A stretch of DNA of 64,000 bases, taken from NCBI RefSeq assembly GCF_011682065.1, contig NZ_VUYU01000008.1, positions 284,019 through 348,018 on the forward strand. The letters are read 5' to 3'. The position numbers were made by a program, and so were the translations under genes. The notes beneath the pieces were generated by a model. The model was not told the DNA's origin. It was given only the letters and a program-made list of their open reading frames with translations, and searched no databases. Below, in pieces: positions 32,974-42,496 of the stretch. Source of the DNA: Massilia rubra (GTDB lineage: Bacteria; Pseudomonadota; Gammaproteobacteria; Burkholderiales; Burkholderiaceae_D). The first letter of the stretch is position 1, and each line of letters begins with the position of its first letter.

Positions 32974-35900
32974 ATTAACGCCCCGATCAACGCCATCCCG
33001 CCCGACCTGGCCGCGCGCCTGACCGCGCCCAGCGCCGCCTACAAGAACAGCGTGCGCCTTGCGGTGGCCTGCCTGCTGCTGTTCGTCGCCCTGTACTGCG
33101 GTCTGGCCGGCTGGTTCGTGTACACCGCCTGGCAAGTGTTCGTCGACGGCGCCGGCAGCGACCTTGGCAGCCTTTCCTACTTCATGGCCGCCTGCTCGCT
33201 GTTCATCGGCGCGTTGATGATCAAGGCGATGTTCTCGGTACGCCATGCCGGCTATGACGGCCTGCTCGAAGTGACCGAACAGGACCAGCCACGCCTGTTC
33301 GCCTATCTGTTCGAGCTGGCCGACGCCGCCCGCGCGCCGCGTCCGCACAAGGTATTCCTGTCGGCCCGGGTGAACGCCGCCGTGTTCTACGACCTGTCGC
33401 TGTACAACTTGTTTTTCCCGTCGCGGAAAAATCTCGAGATCGGCCTGCCGCTGGTGAACGCGCTCTCGCGCGGCGAATTGCGCGCTGTGCTGGCCCACGA
33501 ATTCGGCCATTTCGCGCAGCGTTCGATGGCGGTCGGCAGCTGGGTGTATGTGGCCCAGCAGATTGCCAGCCACATGGTCACGCAGCGCGACAAACTCGAT
33601 GCCTTCCTGGAGGGGGTATGCAGGATCGATGCCCGCCTGGTCTTTCTGGTTGGCCCGCTGCAGCTGATCATCTGGTCGATCCGCTCGCTGGTCGAATCGG
33701 TGTTCCGCCTGGTGGTGGCGATGCAGCGCGCCCTCTCGCGCGAGATGGAAATGCAGGCCGACCTGGTGGCCGTGTCGCTGACCGGCAGCGACGCCCTGAT
33801 CCACGCGCTGCACCGCACCCGCGGGGCCGACGACGCGTGGACGCGCGCGCTCGCCTTCCTCGCCAGCGAACATGCGCAGGGGCGCGCCACGCGCGACGTG
33901 TTCTCGCTCCAGACCGAAATGCTGCGGCTGATGAGCGGCATTCTCAACGACCCCACCTACGCCGACGTCCCGCCCTTGCCCGGGCAAGGCCGCGACCAGC
34001 ACCGCATTTTCAAGGCCGGCCTGGCCCAGCGCCCCAAGATGTGGCTGACCCACCCGCTCAATCACGAACGCGAAGACAACGCCAAGCGCATTTACGTGGC
34101 CGCGCCGCCCGATCCGGTCAGCGCCTGGTCGGTCTTCGACCACACCGCCTCGCTGCGCACGGCGGTGACCACCTCTCTGCGCGGCGACGGCGACAGCGTT
34201 GCGGTCGACCTGGACCAGTCGCTGCGGGCGCTGGCACAGCCCTTCGAGCGCGAGCAGTTCGACGCGCGCTATCGCGGCATCTATTTTGGCCGCGCGCTGA
34301 CCCGTCATGCGCCAGATCTGAGCACACTGCGCGCGGGCCACTACCAGGCCAGGCAGGAGCTGCTGGAGACGCTGTACCCGGCCGCGCTGGCGGCCGATAT
34401 CGAACTGCTGCGCACCCTGGAAAGCGAACGCGCCCAGCTCGAGGCCCTGATCGCCGGCACCTTGACCGCGGCCGGCAGCGTGCTGCACGTGCGCGGCGAA
34501 AAATTCGGCATGGCGCAGTTGCCGGCCGCGCTGGCGCGGGTGCGGGAAGACTGCGCCAGGATCGCCGCGCGCTTGCACCAGCACGACTGGCTGTGCCGCA
34601 GCTGGCACCAGAACATGGGGCACCAGCTCGGGCGCGGCTGGGATGCTTATCTGGACGGCCTGCTGGCGCTGGTGCACTACGCCGAACATCGCCTGGCCGC
34701 CCTGCGCGACGCCCAAGGGATGCTCGACAACGCGGTGGCGATCATCACCGCGGTGCGCCGCGTGAATGTCGACGGCGTCACGCGCGTGGTCGGCGAGGCC
34801 AATGAACTGTATAACGTGATGGCCCAGCTTTACCGCGAAGCCGGCTCGGTGCACCTGTCGCCCCGCCTCATCGAGCAGCTTGGCATGGCGTCCGGCTGGC
34901 GCGCGACGCTGGGCCAGTTCTCCATGGAGTTCGCTTATGAAGGCAACATCAACGCATGGATGCGCGAGGCCGCGCCGCTGGTCACGTCCCTGTCCGGCCG
35001 GCTCGATGCCTTGCGCGGCGCCGCCCTCGACGAGTTGCTGGCCACTGAAGCGAAGATCGCGCGCTGCTCGCGCATCGGCGAAGGGATGCGCAGCGCCCCG
35101 GCGCACTCGCGCGTGCCGCCGTCGTACCCGGTGCTGCTGGCCGGCGGCGAACGCCAGCGCCAGCAACAGCTCGGCTGGTGGGCGCGCTTTCAGCTGGCCG
35201 ACGGCCGGGCGCCGGCCGCCGCGCGCCTGCTGGTGGCGGGGGCGATCGTCATTGCCGCGCTCAGCGCCGGCAAGTTCGGCGCCGGCGGCGTGTCGGTGTT
35301 CGCCAGCGATCCGGTGATCATGGTCTACAACGGCCTTGGCATGCCGGTGCGGGTCAACATCGACGGCAGGCAGCAGAACGTGGCCGCCCATGCGCACGTA
35401 GCCTTCAGTGTGCCGGTGCTGGGCAAGCACCATGTGGAGGCGCGCAGCGAAGACGCTCGCCTGATCGAAGCGTTCGATGCGCTCGCGACGCCGCGCGCGC
35501 ATCCGGTCTACAACGTGGCCTCGGCCGCGCCGCTGGTGGAGTGGACGGTCTCCTACGGCCCGGTCGACCCGGTTCCGCAAAAGATGCTTGGCACGCCGCG
35601 CTGGATCGAGAGCAAGGCCAATCTGTTGTTCGAGGAACCGCCCATGGGCATCTCCGGCAGGGAGGGCGGCTACCGCAGCGTGTTGAGCGGCATGGACGAC
35701 GCCACGCCGCAAGTGCAGTTGTCGGCGCTGGCGGATGCGGCGCAGGCCATGAGCCTGGCCCTGGTGCACGCGCGCTGGGACAGCAGCGCCACGGCGGACG
35801 CCGAAACCTGGCTTGGCATGGCCGGACAGCTCCCGCAGTTCGCCGCCGTGCTCGAGGAGCGGCTGCGCGCCGCGCCGCGCGACGTGATGTTGCGCCGCGT

Positions 35901-36804
35901 CGAGATGGACCGCGCCAGCGCCGCGCGCAAGCCGGCGCTGTGCGGGGAACTCGCCGCCCAGGCGGCGGCGCGGCCCGAGGACGGCGACCTGGCCTACCTC
36001 GCGTTGCGCTGCCGTGGCGACGACGCCGGCGTCGCGACCCGGATGGCCGAGGCGCGCGCGCGCTGGCCGGACAACCTGTGGCTGGCGCGCTGGATTGCCT
36101 ACGACAAGATGCAGGCCAGGGATTACGCCGCTGCGGTGCCGGCGCTCGAGCAACTGGTGCGCGGCCCGCCCGCCATGGCCGACGATGCCGGCATGAGCCT
36201 GGCGCGGGTGCGGCGCATGCTGGCGCCGGATTCGTCTCTCGAGGACCTCGGCGCGCTGGCGGCGAAGTCGCGCCACTTGAAGCGCCTGCTGGCGATCGCA
36301 GAGGCCCCGACACCGCAAGGGCGGATGAGCATCTACCGGTCGCTGGCGATTGGGGACCTCGACGACGCCACCCGGGAGGCGGGAGCGGAACCGGGGCGCG
36401 CGGCGCACGTGCTGCGGCTGGCGGGGGCCTCGGACGGCGCCAATGCCGCCATGATCAAGCGCGCCATGGCGCTGCCGTTCGCGCAAGGCCAGGACAGCGC
36501 CACCATCTGGACCGGGCTGGCGCTGGCGACCCGCCATGGCTACGACGCGGCGCCCTGGCGCGGCGCGACGCGCGTTGCCTCCGGCGCGGACCAGGAGCGC
36601 ATGTTGGCCTTCTTCGACCGCATCGCCGCAGGCAAGGACCCGCTCGCGGCCGACCGCCTGCTCGACGCGGCCGATCCCGAGATGCGCTTGCACGCCTGGA
36701 GCGCCGCGCTGGTGCTGCTGGGCCAGAAGGCGCCGGCCGAGTGGCGCAAGGCGGTCACGCGCATGCTGTTTGCCTCCGAGCGGCCGTATTTCGCGGAGAC
36801 CTAA
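32974..36804 (+). CDS. Very large M48-family metallopeptidase with TPR-like C-terminal half
   Basis: 1276 aa if read from the ATT at 32974, six bases after GGAG; no ATG exists in frame until well inside the first domain, and a TTG (32935) or GTG (32944) upstream lacks a good Shine-Dalgarno. Two N-terminal TM helices (about 28-52, 68-86), zinc motif HEFGHF (from residue 175), another hydrophobic stretch (about 213-235), then the third ligand in EMQAD (E259). Family members are HtpX/Ste24-like membrane proteases, typically 280-650 aa. The remaining thousand residues hold one more TM (about 750) and an Ala-rich, helical, TPR-like tail. Substrate unknown; membrane-protein quality control is a guess. 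Confidence 0.85.
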   Translation: MNAPINAIPPDLAARLTAPSAAYKNSVRLAVACLLLFVALYCGLAGWFVYTAWQVFVDGAGSDLGSLSYFMAACSLFIGALMIKAMFSVRHAGYDGLLEVTEQDQPRLFAYLFELADAARAPRPHKVFLSARVNAAVFYDLSLYNLFFPSRKNLEIGLPLVNALSRGELRAVLAHEFGHFAQRSMAVGSWVYVAQQIASHMVTQRDKLDAFLEGVCRIDARLVFLVGPLQLIIWSIRSLVESVFRLVVAMQRALSREMEMQADLVAVSLTGSDALIHALHRTRGADDAWTRALAFLASEHAQGRATRDVFSLQTEMLRLMSGILNDPTYADVPPLPGQGRDQHRIFKAGLAQRPKMWLTHPLNHEREDNAKRIYVAAPPDPVSAWSVFDHTASLRTAVTTSLRGDGDSVAVDLDQSLRALAQPFEREQFDARYRGIYFGRALTRHAPDLSTLRAGHYQARQELLETLYPAALAADIELLRTLESERAQLEALIAGTLTAAGSVLHVRGEKFGMAQLPAALARVREDCARIAARLHQHDWLCRSWHQNMGHQLGRGWDAYLDGLLALVHYAEHRLAALRDAQGMLDNAVAIITAVRRVNVDGVTRVVGEANELYNVMAQLYREAGSVHLSPRLIEQLGMASGWRATLGQFSMEFAYEGNINAWMREAAPLVTSLSGRLDALRGAALDELLATEAKIARCSRIGEGMRSAPAHSRVPPSYPVLLAGGERQRQQQLGWWARFQLADGRAPAAARLLVAGAIVIAALSAGKFGAGGVSVFASDPVIMVYNGLGMPVRVNIDGRQQNVAAHAHVAFSVPVLGKHHVEARSEDARLIEAFDALATPRAHPVYNVASAAPLVEWTVSYGPVDPVPQKMLGTPRWIESKANLLFEEPPMGISGREGGYRSVLSGMDDATPQVQLSALADAAQAMSLALVHARWDSSATADAETWLGMAGQLPQFAAVLEERLRAAPRDVMLRRVEMDRASAARKPALCGELAAQAAARPEDGDLAYLALRCRGDDAGVATRMAEARARWPDNLWLARWIAYDKMQARDYAAAVPALEQLVRGPPAMADDAGMSLARVRRMLAPDSSLEDLGALAAKSRHLKRLLAIAEAPTPQGRMSIYRSLAIGDLDDATREAGAEPGRAAHVLRLAGASDGANAAMIKRAMALPFAQGQDSATIWTGLALATRHGYDAAPWRGATRVASGADQERMLAFFDRIAAGKDPLAADRLLDAADPEMRLHAWSAALVLLGQKAPAEWRKAVTRMLFASERPYFAET

Positions 36805-36843
36805 GCACAGCAGCTTGCCGATACCGGGGTGCGCAAAGCCGAC

Positions 36844-36849
36844 TATAAT
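36844..36849 (+). promoter_or_regulatory. Consensus -10 box upstream of the M14 peptidase gene
   Basis: TATAAT, 56 bases before the start codon; no good -35 at 16-18 bases. Separates this gene from the M48 gene as its own transcription unit. Confidence 0.5.
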
Positions 36850-36905
36850 TTCCGGTTCGCGCACCCCGTGCGCCCTGTATTGACAACTTTGCCGGAGCTT
36901 TACCG

Positions 36906-38666
36906 ATGATCCGTTCTGCGCTGCTGCTTGCCCTGCTGTCCGCCATTCCCTTCGCCCACGCCGCTCCCGACCTGACCACCGTCGCCGAGCGCTCGCAGTT
37001 CCAGAAAACCGGCCGCTACGACGAAGTCATCGCCCTGTGCGCCGCGTTCCAGAAAGCGTATCCGAAGCAGGTCAAGTGCATCGAATTCGGACGCACGCCG
37101 GAAGGGCGGCCGATGCAGGCGCTGGTGGTCACACGCACCGGCGCCATGAGCCCGCAGGCGGCGGCGGCGCGCGCGCTGCCGGTGGTGCTGGTCCAGGGCG
37201 GCATCCACGCCGGCGAGATCGATGGCAAGGACGCCGGCTTCCTGGCGCTGCGCGAAGTGCTCGAAGGGCGCGCCGCTCCCGGTGCGCTCGACAAGCAGGT
37301 GCTGCTGTTCGTCCCGGTTTTCAACGTCGACGGGCATGAGCGCTTCAAGGCGTGGAACCGGCCCAACCAGCGCGGCCCGGCCGAAATGGGCTGGCGCACC
37401 ACCGCCCAGAACTTCAACCTGAACCGCGACTACGCCAAGGCCGACTCGATCGAGATGCAATCGATGCTGGCGCTGGTGAACGCGTGGGACCCGCTGGTCT
37501 ACGTCGACCTGCACGTGACCAACGGCGCCAAGTTCGAACACGACATCTCGATCCAGGTCGAACCGGTGCATTCGGCCGATGTGGACTTCCGCCAGGCCGG
37601 GCTGGCGCTGCGCAGCGGCGTGCTGGCCGATATCACCAAGCTCGGTTCGATGCCGCAACCGTTCTACATGTCGTTCGCCGAAGAAGAAAATCCGGCGTCG
37701 GGCTTTGCCGATGGCGTGTCGGACCCGCGTTTCTCGACCGGCTATTTTGCCTTGCGCAACCGCATCTGCATGCTGGTCGAGACCCATGCGTGGAAGGATT
37801 ATCCGACCCGCGTGCGCATCACGCGCAACTCGGTGGTGTCGGTGCTCGACCAGGTGGCGCAGCACGGCAAGGCATGGCAAACGGTGGCGCGCGAAGCCGA
37901 TGCGCGCGCGGCGCGCCTGGGCGGCACCGAACTGCCGCTCACTTACAAGCCGACCGACAAAAAGCGCATGATCGACTTCCGGGGTTACGCCTACACGCGC
38001 ACCCAATCGGACGTCTCGGGCGCCCTGATGACGCGTTACGACGAATCGAAGCCGCAGATCTGGACCGTGCCGCTGCGTGACGAAGTGCTGCCGGACGTGA
38101 TGGTGAGCGCCCCCAAGGCCGGCTACATCGTGCCGGCCGCGCATGCGGCCATGGTGGCGCGCAAACTGGGCCAGCACGGCATCAGCTACCGCACCTTGGG
38201 CGCGGAGCAGGCCAGGGCCGAGGTCGAGACCTTCCGCGCCGAGAAAGTGACGTACGCACCGGGCTCGCTCGAATCGCACCAGCGCGTGACCTTGCAGGGG
38301 GCGTGGAAGGCGGAGCCGCGCGCGATCGGGAAGGGCGCGCTGTTCGTGCCGGTGGCGCAGGCCAAGGCGCGCCTGGTGATCGCTTTGTTCGAGCCGGCTG
38401 GCCCGGATTCGCTGCTGCAGTGGGGCATGTTCAACACCGCGTTCGAGCGCAAGGAATACATGGAGGATTATGTGGCCGAAGATGTCGCGCGCGAGATGAT
38501 GGCGGCCGATCCGGCGCTGGCGGCGACGTTCAAGGCGAAGGTGGACAGCGATCCGGCCTTCGCCAAGGATGCGGATGCGCGCCTGGCATTCTTCGCCAAG
38601 CGGCATTCTTCGTATGACGAGCGCCTGAATCTGTATCCGGTGATGCGCACGGCGGTGGCGCCGTAA
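36906..38666 (+). CDS. Secreted M14-family zinc carboxypeptidase
   Basis: 586 aa; ATG with GGAG eight bases upstream. Signal peptide MIRSALLLALLSAIPFAHA. Zinc ligands in the HxxE motif (GGIHAGEIDGK) and the later His in YVDLHVTNGAKFEHD; the substrate-carboxylate Arg region NFNLNRDYAKAD is present, and a catalytic-Glu candidate lies in RICMLVETHAWKDY. The C-terminal third (from about 400) is an extra domain that does not look catalytic. Periplasmic or exported; probably trims peptides or peptidoglycan stems. Own promoter upstream and terminator downstream. Confidence 0.9.
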   Translation: MIRSALLLALLSAIPFAHAAPDLTTVAERSQFQKTGRYDEVIALCAAFQKAYPKQVKCIEFGRTPEGRPMQALVVTRTGAMSPQAAAARALPVVLVQGGIHAGEIDGKDAGFLALREVLEGRAAPGALDKQVLLFVPVFNVDGHERFKAWNRPNQRGPAEMGWRTTAQNFNLNRDYAKADSIEMQSMLALVNAWDPLVYVDLHVTNGAKFEHDISIQVEPVHSADVDFRQAGLALRSGVLADITKLGSMPQPFYMSFAEEENPASGFADGVSDPRFSTGYFALRNRICMLVETHAWKDYPTRVRITRNSVVSVLDQVAQHGKAWQTVAREADARAARLGGTELPLTYKPTDKKRMIDFRGYAYTRTQSDVSGALMTRYDESKPQIWTVPLRDEVLPDVMVSAPKAGYIVPAAHAAMVARKLGQHGISYRTLGAEQARAEVETFRAEKVTYAPGSLESHQRVTLQGAWKAEPRAIGKGALFVPVAQAKARLVIALFEPAGPDSLLQWGMFNTAFERKEYMEDYVAEDVAREMMAADPALAATFKAKVDSDPAFAKDADARLAFFAKRHSSYDERLNLYPVMRTAVAP

Positions 38667-38764
38667 AAGATGTCGTACGCTGAAAACGGCGTAAAATTTG
38701 ATTTGAAGTTCTTTGGTGTCGAAAAACACTTGTTTGCACTTGGTGCCTAAAAGCACTTTTTCCG

Positions 38765-38793
38765 AAAGGGCGCATATTTCTATGCGCCCTTTT
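38765..38793 (+). terminator. Terminator between convergent M14 and HipA-like genes
   Basis: AAAGGGCGCATA (38765-38776) pairs with TATGCGCCCTTT around TTTC and ends in T. The right arm covers the last codons of the HipA-like gene, so the 3' ends are tightly packed. Confidence 0.8.
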
Positions 38794-40168
38794 CCGTCTG
38801 GGGGCTCGCGTGTGTCGCGGTGCCGGGAGCAAGGTGGTGTAGCGCGTTCATATGCAGGCGAGCGACGTCCATCTTGAACTCCCGCGAAATGCGGGGATCA
38901 ACCATGACATCCTCCCAAAATACGAGCGCCATGCGGCAGCAAGCGTCAAAGTGGTGTAAATCGAGGCGGGCGGTCAGATGCGGTACCCATTCCTGCTCGA
39001 TGACTTCACCGTGCGCAGTGGGCCGGTACAGCATCGGCAGCATGTCGTAGGCTTCGACCAGGCAGCGCTTGCCGTCCGCTGTCCACGTCACCGCAATGTT
39101 CCCGTGATGCCGGTCCGTGTTGCCGATCAGCGCGCCGTACAGATCGAGGATCGCCACTGTGGCGACATCGTCCCCGGCGAGCTTGCCCGAGCGTTCCATT
39201 TCAAGCGCAACTGCGGTCCAGCGTTGATCGAGCATGCCCAACTCGCCGTCGAATGCTTCAAACGTCGCCATTGGCCGGCGTCCTTCGAGTCCCACCCTGT
39301 CGACGCGCACCACTTCCAGAAATACCCGGTCCCCGCTCTCAAGAATCGACGTGGTCGCGGCAGCGATGCCGTTGCGCGCGAGGACTGCCAGCGCCAGATG
39401 TTCGCACACCAGTAAATCGCCCCAGCGACGCCCACCCGGCGTGCTGGTGGGTGGCGAGAACTTCACCATCACATGTTCGATCAGGTCACCCGCGCTGCGT
39501 TCGACCATCGCGGTAAATTTGGGCTGTTCCCCTCCTGCTGAGGAACCCGGCGGCTCTCCCTGCATCACCTGTCGGGCCATCACCGGATACAGTTCGGCGC
39601 GTCTGGCCTGCGGGATGAGCGACTCGCGCCGCCTGCTTCGGTCGAGCATATACCGCGCGTACGATTCATTGCCGAGAATGAGGTTGCCAGCCGCGTTTTC
39701 ACTGCGCCGCGCCAGGTACTGGAGCACATGCTCATCGGTCCACGTGCGGATATCGTCCGGCAGCCCGAGGTCGCGATGTCTGCGCGGCTCGAAGCGCCCC
39801 AGAAAACCGTGCGGCCGCAAGTCGCTGAGAAACCAGGGGATGCCTTGGTACAGCCGGTAGGCTCTCGCGTTTGCATGAGTGAGCACGTAAAATCCGCCCT
39901 CGAGCGGAGCCAGGTTGCCGGTGACAGTCACTGTTGCGTCGTCCGATACGCAAAACAGGGGTAACGGGGCCATGGCCCCTGGCACCTGGCGTTGCAAAGC
40001 GTATTGGCGCGTCTTGCCCGCACCCAGCACGACGCCATCGGGAATGCTTTGCCACAGGCGCGACAAAGTCGACTGACTGATGACCAGCGCATCCATGATC
40101 GCGGATGCCTTGGCCGGCCCGCGCGACAATAGCAGTCTCAACTTCTCAATATGTTCATTTCTGGCCAT
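38780..40168 (-). CDS. YjjJ-type HipA-family kinase with built-in winged helix
   Basis: 462 aa from ATG 40168 (MARNEHIEKLRLLLSRGPAKAS). N-terminal winged HTH (about 1-60, LVISQSTLSRLWQ as recognition helix), then the HipA-like Ser/Thr kinase: SSAGGEQPKFTAMV (Gly-rich nucleotide loop), VMVKFSPP (lysine), the catalytic loop NTDRHHGNIAV near residue 350, and VEAYDMLPMLY as the DxD/DFG-equivalent. YjjJ/HipT-like toxins phosphorylate translation factors in related systems; the target here is unknown. Unlike classical hipBA, no separate HipB antitoxin gene is adjacent, so the HTH may serve autoregulation. A 12-bp direct repeat lies in its promoter region. Confidence 0.9.
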   Translation of the reverse strand: MARNEHIEKLRLLLSRGPAKASAIMDALVISQSTLSRLWQSIPDGVVLGAGKTRQYALQRQVPGAMAPLPLFCVSDDATVTVTGNLAPLEGGFYVLTHANARAYRLYQGIPWFLSDLRPHGFLGRFEPRRHRDLGLPDDIRTWTDEHVLQYLARRSENAAGNLILGNESYARYMLDRSRRRESLIPQARRAELYPVMARQVMQGEPPGSSAGGEQPKFTAMVERSAGDLIEHVMVKFSPPTSTPGGRRWGDLLVCEHLALAVLARNGIAAATTSILESGDRVFLEVVRVDRVGLEGRRPMATFEAFDGELGMLDQRWTAVALEMERSGKLAGDDVATVAILDLYGALIGNTDRHHGNIAVTWTADGKRCLVEAYDMLPMLYRPTAHGEVIEQEWVPHLTARLDLHHFDACCRMALVFWEDVMVDPRISREFKMDVARLHMNALHHLAPGTATHASPQTEKGA

Positions 40169-40182
40169 CTCACCGGCGCTCA

Positions 40183-40204
40183 GTGAATAGATTCGTGAAT
40201 AGAT
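40183..40204 (-). promoter_or_regulatory. Direct repeat upstream of the HipA-like gene (operator candidate)
   Basis: GTGAATAGAT occurs at 40183-40192 and again at 40195-40204, spaced by TC (12-base period, about one helical turn), 15 to 36 bases before the start codon. It could be the target of the gene's own N-terminal HTH. Confidence 0.45.
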
Positions 40205-40228
40205 CATACCCCTCGCACCTGCGGACGT

Positions 40229-40254
40229 AAAAAAGCCCGCATCAGCGGGCTTTT
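40229..40254 (-). terminator. Terminator of ttcA
   Basis: AAAAGCCCGC and GCGGGCTTTT around ATCA, with a run of A on the plus strand that becomes U on the ttcA transcript. It begins 19 bases after the ttcA stop and also sits upstream of the HipA-like gene. Confidence 0.9.
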
Positions 40255-40272
40255 CGGTTAGAACCGCCAGCC

Positions 40273-41184
40273 TCACATCGGCTGCAGCGGAATCGTCCCC
40301 ATCACCGGCGTCGAACACGGTTCTTCATCGAAGGCGATATCGCCCAGCGGGCTGGCCACGCCATCGGCCTTGATATCCTTGAACCCGAACAAATCCTGGT
40401 CCATCAGGTGCGACGGCACCACGGTCGACAGCGACGAGAAAATGCTCTCGACCCGGCCCGGATATTTTTTCTCCCATTCGCGCATCAAATTCTTGATCTG
40501 CTTGCGCTGCAAATTCTCTTGCGAGCCGCACAGGTCGCACGGGATGATCGGGAACTGCTTGACCTCGGCGTAGCGCTCCGAATCGGCTTCTTTCACATAC
40601 GCCATCGGGCGGATCACCATGTGCTTGCCGTCGTCCGACACCAGCTTGGCCGGCATGCCCTTGAGTTTTCCGCCGAAGAACATATTCAGGAAGAAGGTCT
40701 CGAGGATGTCGTCGCGGTGGTGGCCCAGCGCGATCTTGTTGCACCCGAGTTCATCGGCCACCCGGTACAAAATCCCGCGCCGCAGCCGCGAGCACAGCGA
40801 GCAGGTGGTTTTCCCTTCCGGGATCAGGCGCTTGACGATGCTGTAGGTGTCCTGGTTCTCGATGTGGAACGGCACGCCCAATTTGGTCAGGTACGCCGGC
40901 AGGATATCGGCCGGGAAGTTCGGCTGCTTCTGGTCCAGGTTGACGGCGATGATCTCGAAGTGGATCGGCGCGCGCTCGCGCAGGGTCAACAGGATATCGA
41001 GCAGCGCGTAGCTGTCCTTGCCGCCCGACAGGCACACCATCACCTTGTCGCCGTCTTCGATCATATTGAAGTCGCCGATGGCCTGGCCGACCAGGCGGCA
41101 CAGGCGCTTGTGCAGCTTGTGGTTTTCGTGGGCCAGCTTGTCAGCGCTGAGCTCGCTGCGCTCGATCACGTCCGCTTCGCTCAT
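40273..41184 (-). CDS. ttcA: tRNA 2-thiocytidine(32) synthetase TtcA
   Basis: 303 aa. Thiolates cytidine 32 in several tRNAs. PP-loop SGGKDS (53-58) activates the base with ATP; C128 and C131 (TCSLC) plus C216 and C219 (IPCDLCG) hold the iron-sulfur cluster that carries the sulfur. [17 protein letters not shown] is intact. Four-base overlap (ATGA) with folB upstream points to coupled translation in the SDR-folB-ttcA operon. Confidence 0.97.
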   Translation of the reverse strand: MSEADVIERSELSADKLAHENHKLHKRLCRLVGQAIGDFNMIEDGDKVMVCLSGGKDSYALLDILLTLRERAPIHFEIIAVNLDQKQPNFPADILPAYLTKLGVPFHIENQDTYSIVKRLIPEGKTTCSLCSRLRRGILYRVADELGCNKIALGHHRDDILETFFLNMFFGGKLKGMPAKLVSDDGKHMVIRPMAYVKEADSERYAEVKQFPIIPCDLCGSQENLQRKQIKNLMREWEKKYPGRVESIFSSLSTVVPSHLMDQDLFGFKDIKADGVASPLGDIAFDEEPCSTPVMGTIPLQPM

Positions 41185-41579
41185 GCTTCTTCCTTGATCT
41201 GGAATACTTCGACGCCCACGCCTTCGCAGTCCGGATACACATCCGGCTTCATGGTCGACACCCGCACCGCGCGCACGTTCGGGTGCGCCAGCATCGAGCG
41301 CACCACGTCGTCACACAGGGTTTCCTGCAAATGCACGTGGCCTTGCGCCATGCGGCGCGCGATGGTCTCGCGCATGAAGTCGTAGTCGACCACTTCCTGC
41401 AACTGGTCGTCCCTGGGCGTGGACAGCGCCAGCGGGATGTACAGGTCGACGTTGATCAGGACGCGCTGCTCGCCCTTCTTTTCGAAGTCGTGTACGCCGA
41501 TGTTGATCATCACTTCGTAATTGCGCAGGAACAGGCGGCGGCAGGCGCTCAGCTTGGGGTGGGTCAGGGCGGACAGCAT
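41181..41579 (-). CDS. folB: Dihydroneopterin aldolase
   Basis: 132 aa from ATG 41579; the longer reading begins with unlike residues. Converts dihydroneopterin to 6-hydroxymethyl-dihydropterin and glycolaldehyde in folate synthesis, and can epimerise the 2' position. Core fold [31 protein letters not shown] with catalytic Glu and Lys (E and K after GVHDF), [11 protein letters not shown], and a C-terminal [16 protein letters not shown]. Slightly longer than many bacterial FolB. Overlaps ttcA by four bases. Confidence 0.93.
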   Translation of the reverse strand: MLSALTHPKLSACRRLFLRNYEVMINIGVHDFEKKGEQRVLINVDLYIPLALSTPRDDQLQEVVDYDFMRETIARRMAQGHVHLQETLCDDVVRSMLAHPNVRAVRVSTMKPDVYPDCEGVGVEVFQIKEEA

Positions 41580-41599
41580 AGGGAGTCTTTCAGGTTGTT

Positions 41600-42379
41600 T
41601 TATTTGGTAAGGAACATCACGTCGCGCGCCAGCGGCACCAGGTGCTGGCCGCCGTCGACCACCAGGGTGGTGCCGGTAATCGCACGCGCGCCGGCCAGGT
41701 AGCACACGGCCGCCACGATGTCGTCCGGCGTGCTCGATTGCCCGAGCGGCGTATTGCGGTGGGCTTGTTCGAAGCTCGCCTCGGTCTGCTCGCCCGACAC
41801 CATCGTGATCCCGGGCGCCACGCCGACCACGCGCACCGTGGGCGCGAGCGCTTGCGCGAGCAGGCTGGTGGCGGTGTGCAGGGCGGCTTTGGACAGGGTG
41901 TACGACAAAAAGTCGGGATTGAGGTTGTACAGCTTCTGGTCGAGCAGGTTGATCACGACCGCCTGTTCGCCGCTTGGCGTGGCCGCGTGCAGGGCCTGGG
42001 CCAGCAAAATGGGCGCGGCCACGTTGGCCTGCATGTGCTGGGCCAGCAGCGCCGGCGAAAAGTCGGCCGCGCTGTCAAAATCGAATTGCGAGGCGTTGTT
42101 GACGACGCAGCCGACCGGCCCCAGTGCGGCGGCCGCGCGGCCCACCAGGGCGCGTACGCCCGCTTCATCGGCCAGGTCGCATTGCAGCAGGGCGGCGCGG
42201 CGGCCCAGCGTTTGGATCGCGTCGGCCACCGCGCGCGCCTCGGCTTCTGAAGCGCGGTAGTGCAGCGCCACGTCCCAGCCGGCGCGCGCCAGGCCGAGCG
42301 CGATGGCGCGGCCGATGCGGCGTCCGGCGCCGGTCACGAGGGCGACCGGGGGACGTTCGGTGGGTGCGGGTTGTTGCAT
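41600..42379 (-). CDS. SDR oxidoreductase, pteridine reductase/FolM-like
   Basis: 259 aa short-chain dehydrogenase. The cofactor loop VTGAGRRIGRAIA has the GxxRRIG form (TGxxxRxG) that marks pteridine reductases and FolM-type dihydromonapterin reductases, which bind NADPH. NNAS in place of NNAG, and the catalytic segment LLDQKLYNLNPDFLSYTLSKAALHTAT supplies YxxxK. Position 20 bases upstream of folB on the same strand supports a reduced-pterin role (inference). A generic SDR function is the alternative. Confidence 0.88.
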   Translation of the reverse strand: MQQPAPTERPPVALVTGAGRRIGRAIALGLARAGWDVALHYRASEAEARAVADAIQTLGRRAALLQCDLADEAGVRALVGRAAAALGPVGCVVNNASQFDFDSAADFSPALLAQHMQANVAAPILLAQALHAATPSGEQAVVINLLDQKLYNLNPDFLSYTLSKAALHTATSLLAQALAPTVRVVGVAPGITMVSGEQTEASFEQAHRNTPLGQSSTPDDIVAAVCYLAGARAITGTTLVVDGGQHLVPLARDVMFLTK

Positions 42380-42496
42380 AAATGAGCAGAAACTTATTGG
42401 CTGAACATCGACAGAAAAACAGGCGGATCGGGCGCCGTGCCGGCGCGAGTCGCTATTATCGCCTAAAGTTCGCTCATGCCTCTTAAAAGGAAGCCT

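Noticed and set aside
32929..36864. 1311-codon open frame antisense to the M48 peptidase
   Set aside because: His/Arg/Gln-rich shadow typical of GC-rich DNA; the plus strand has zinc motif, TM helices and sensible codon use.
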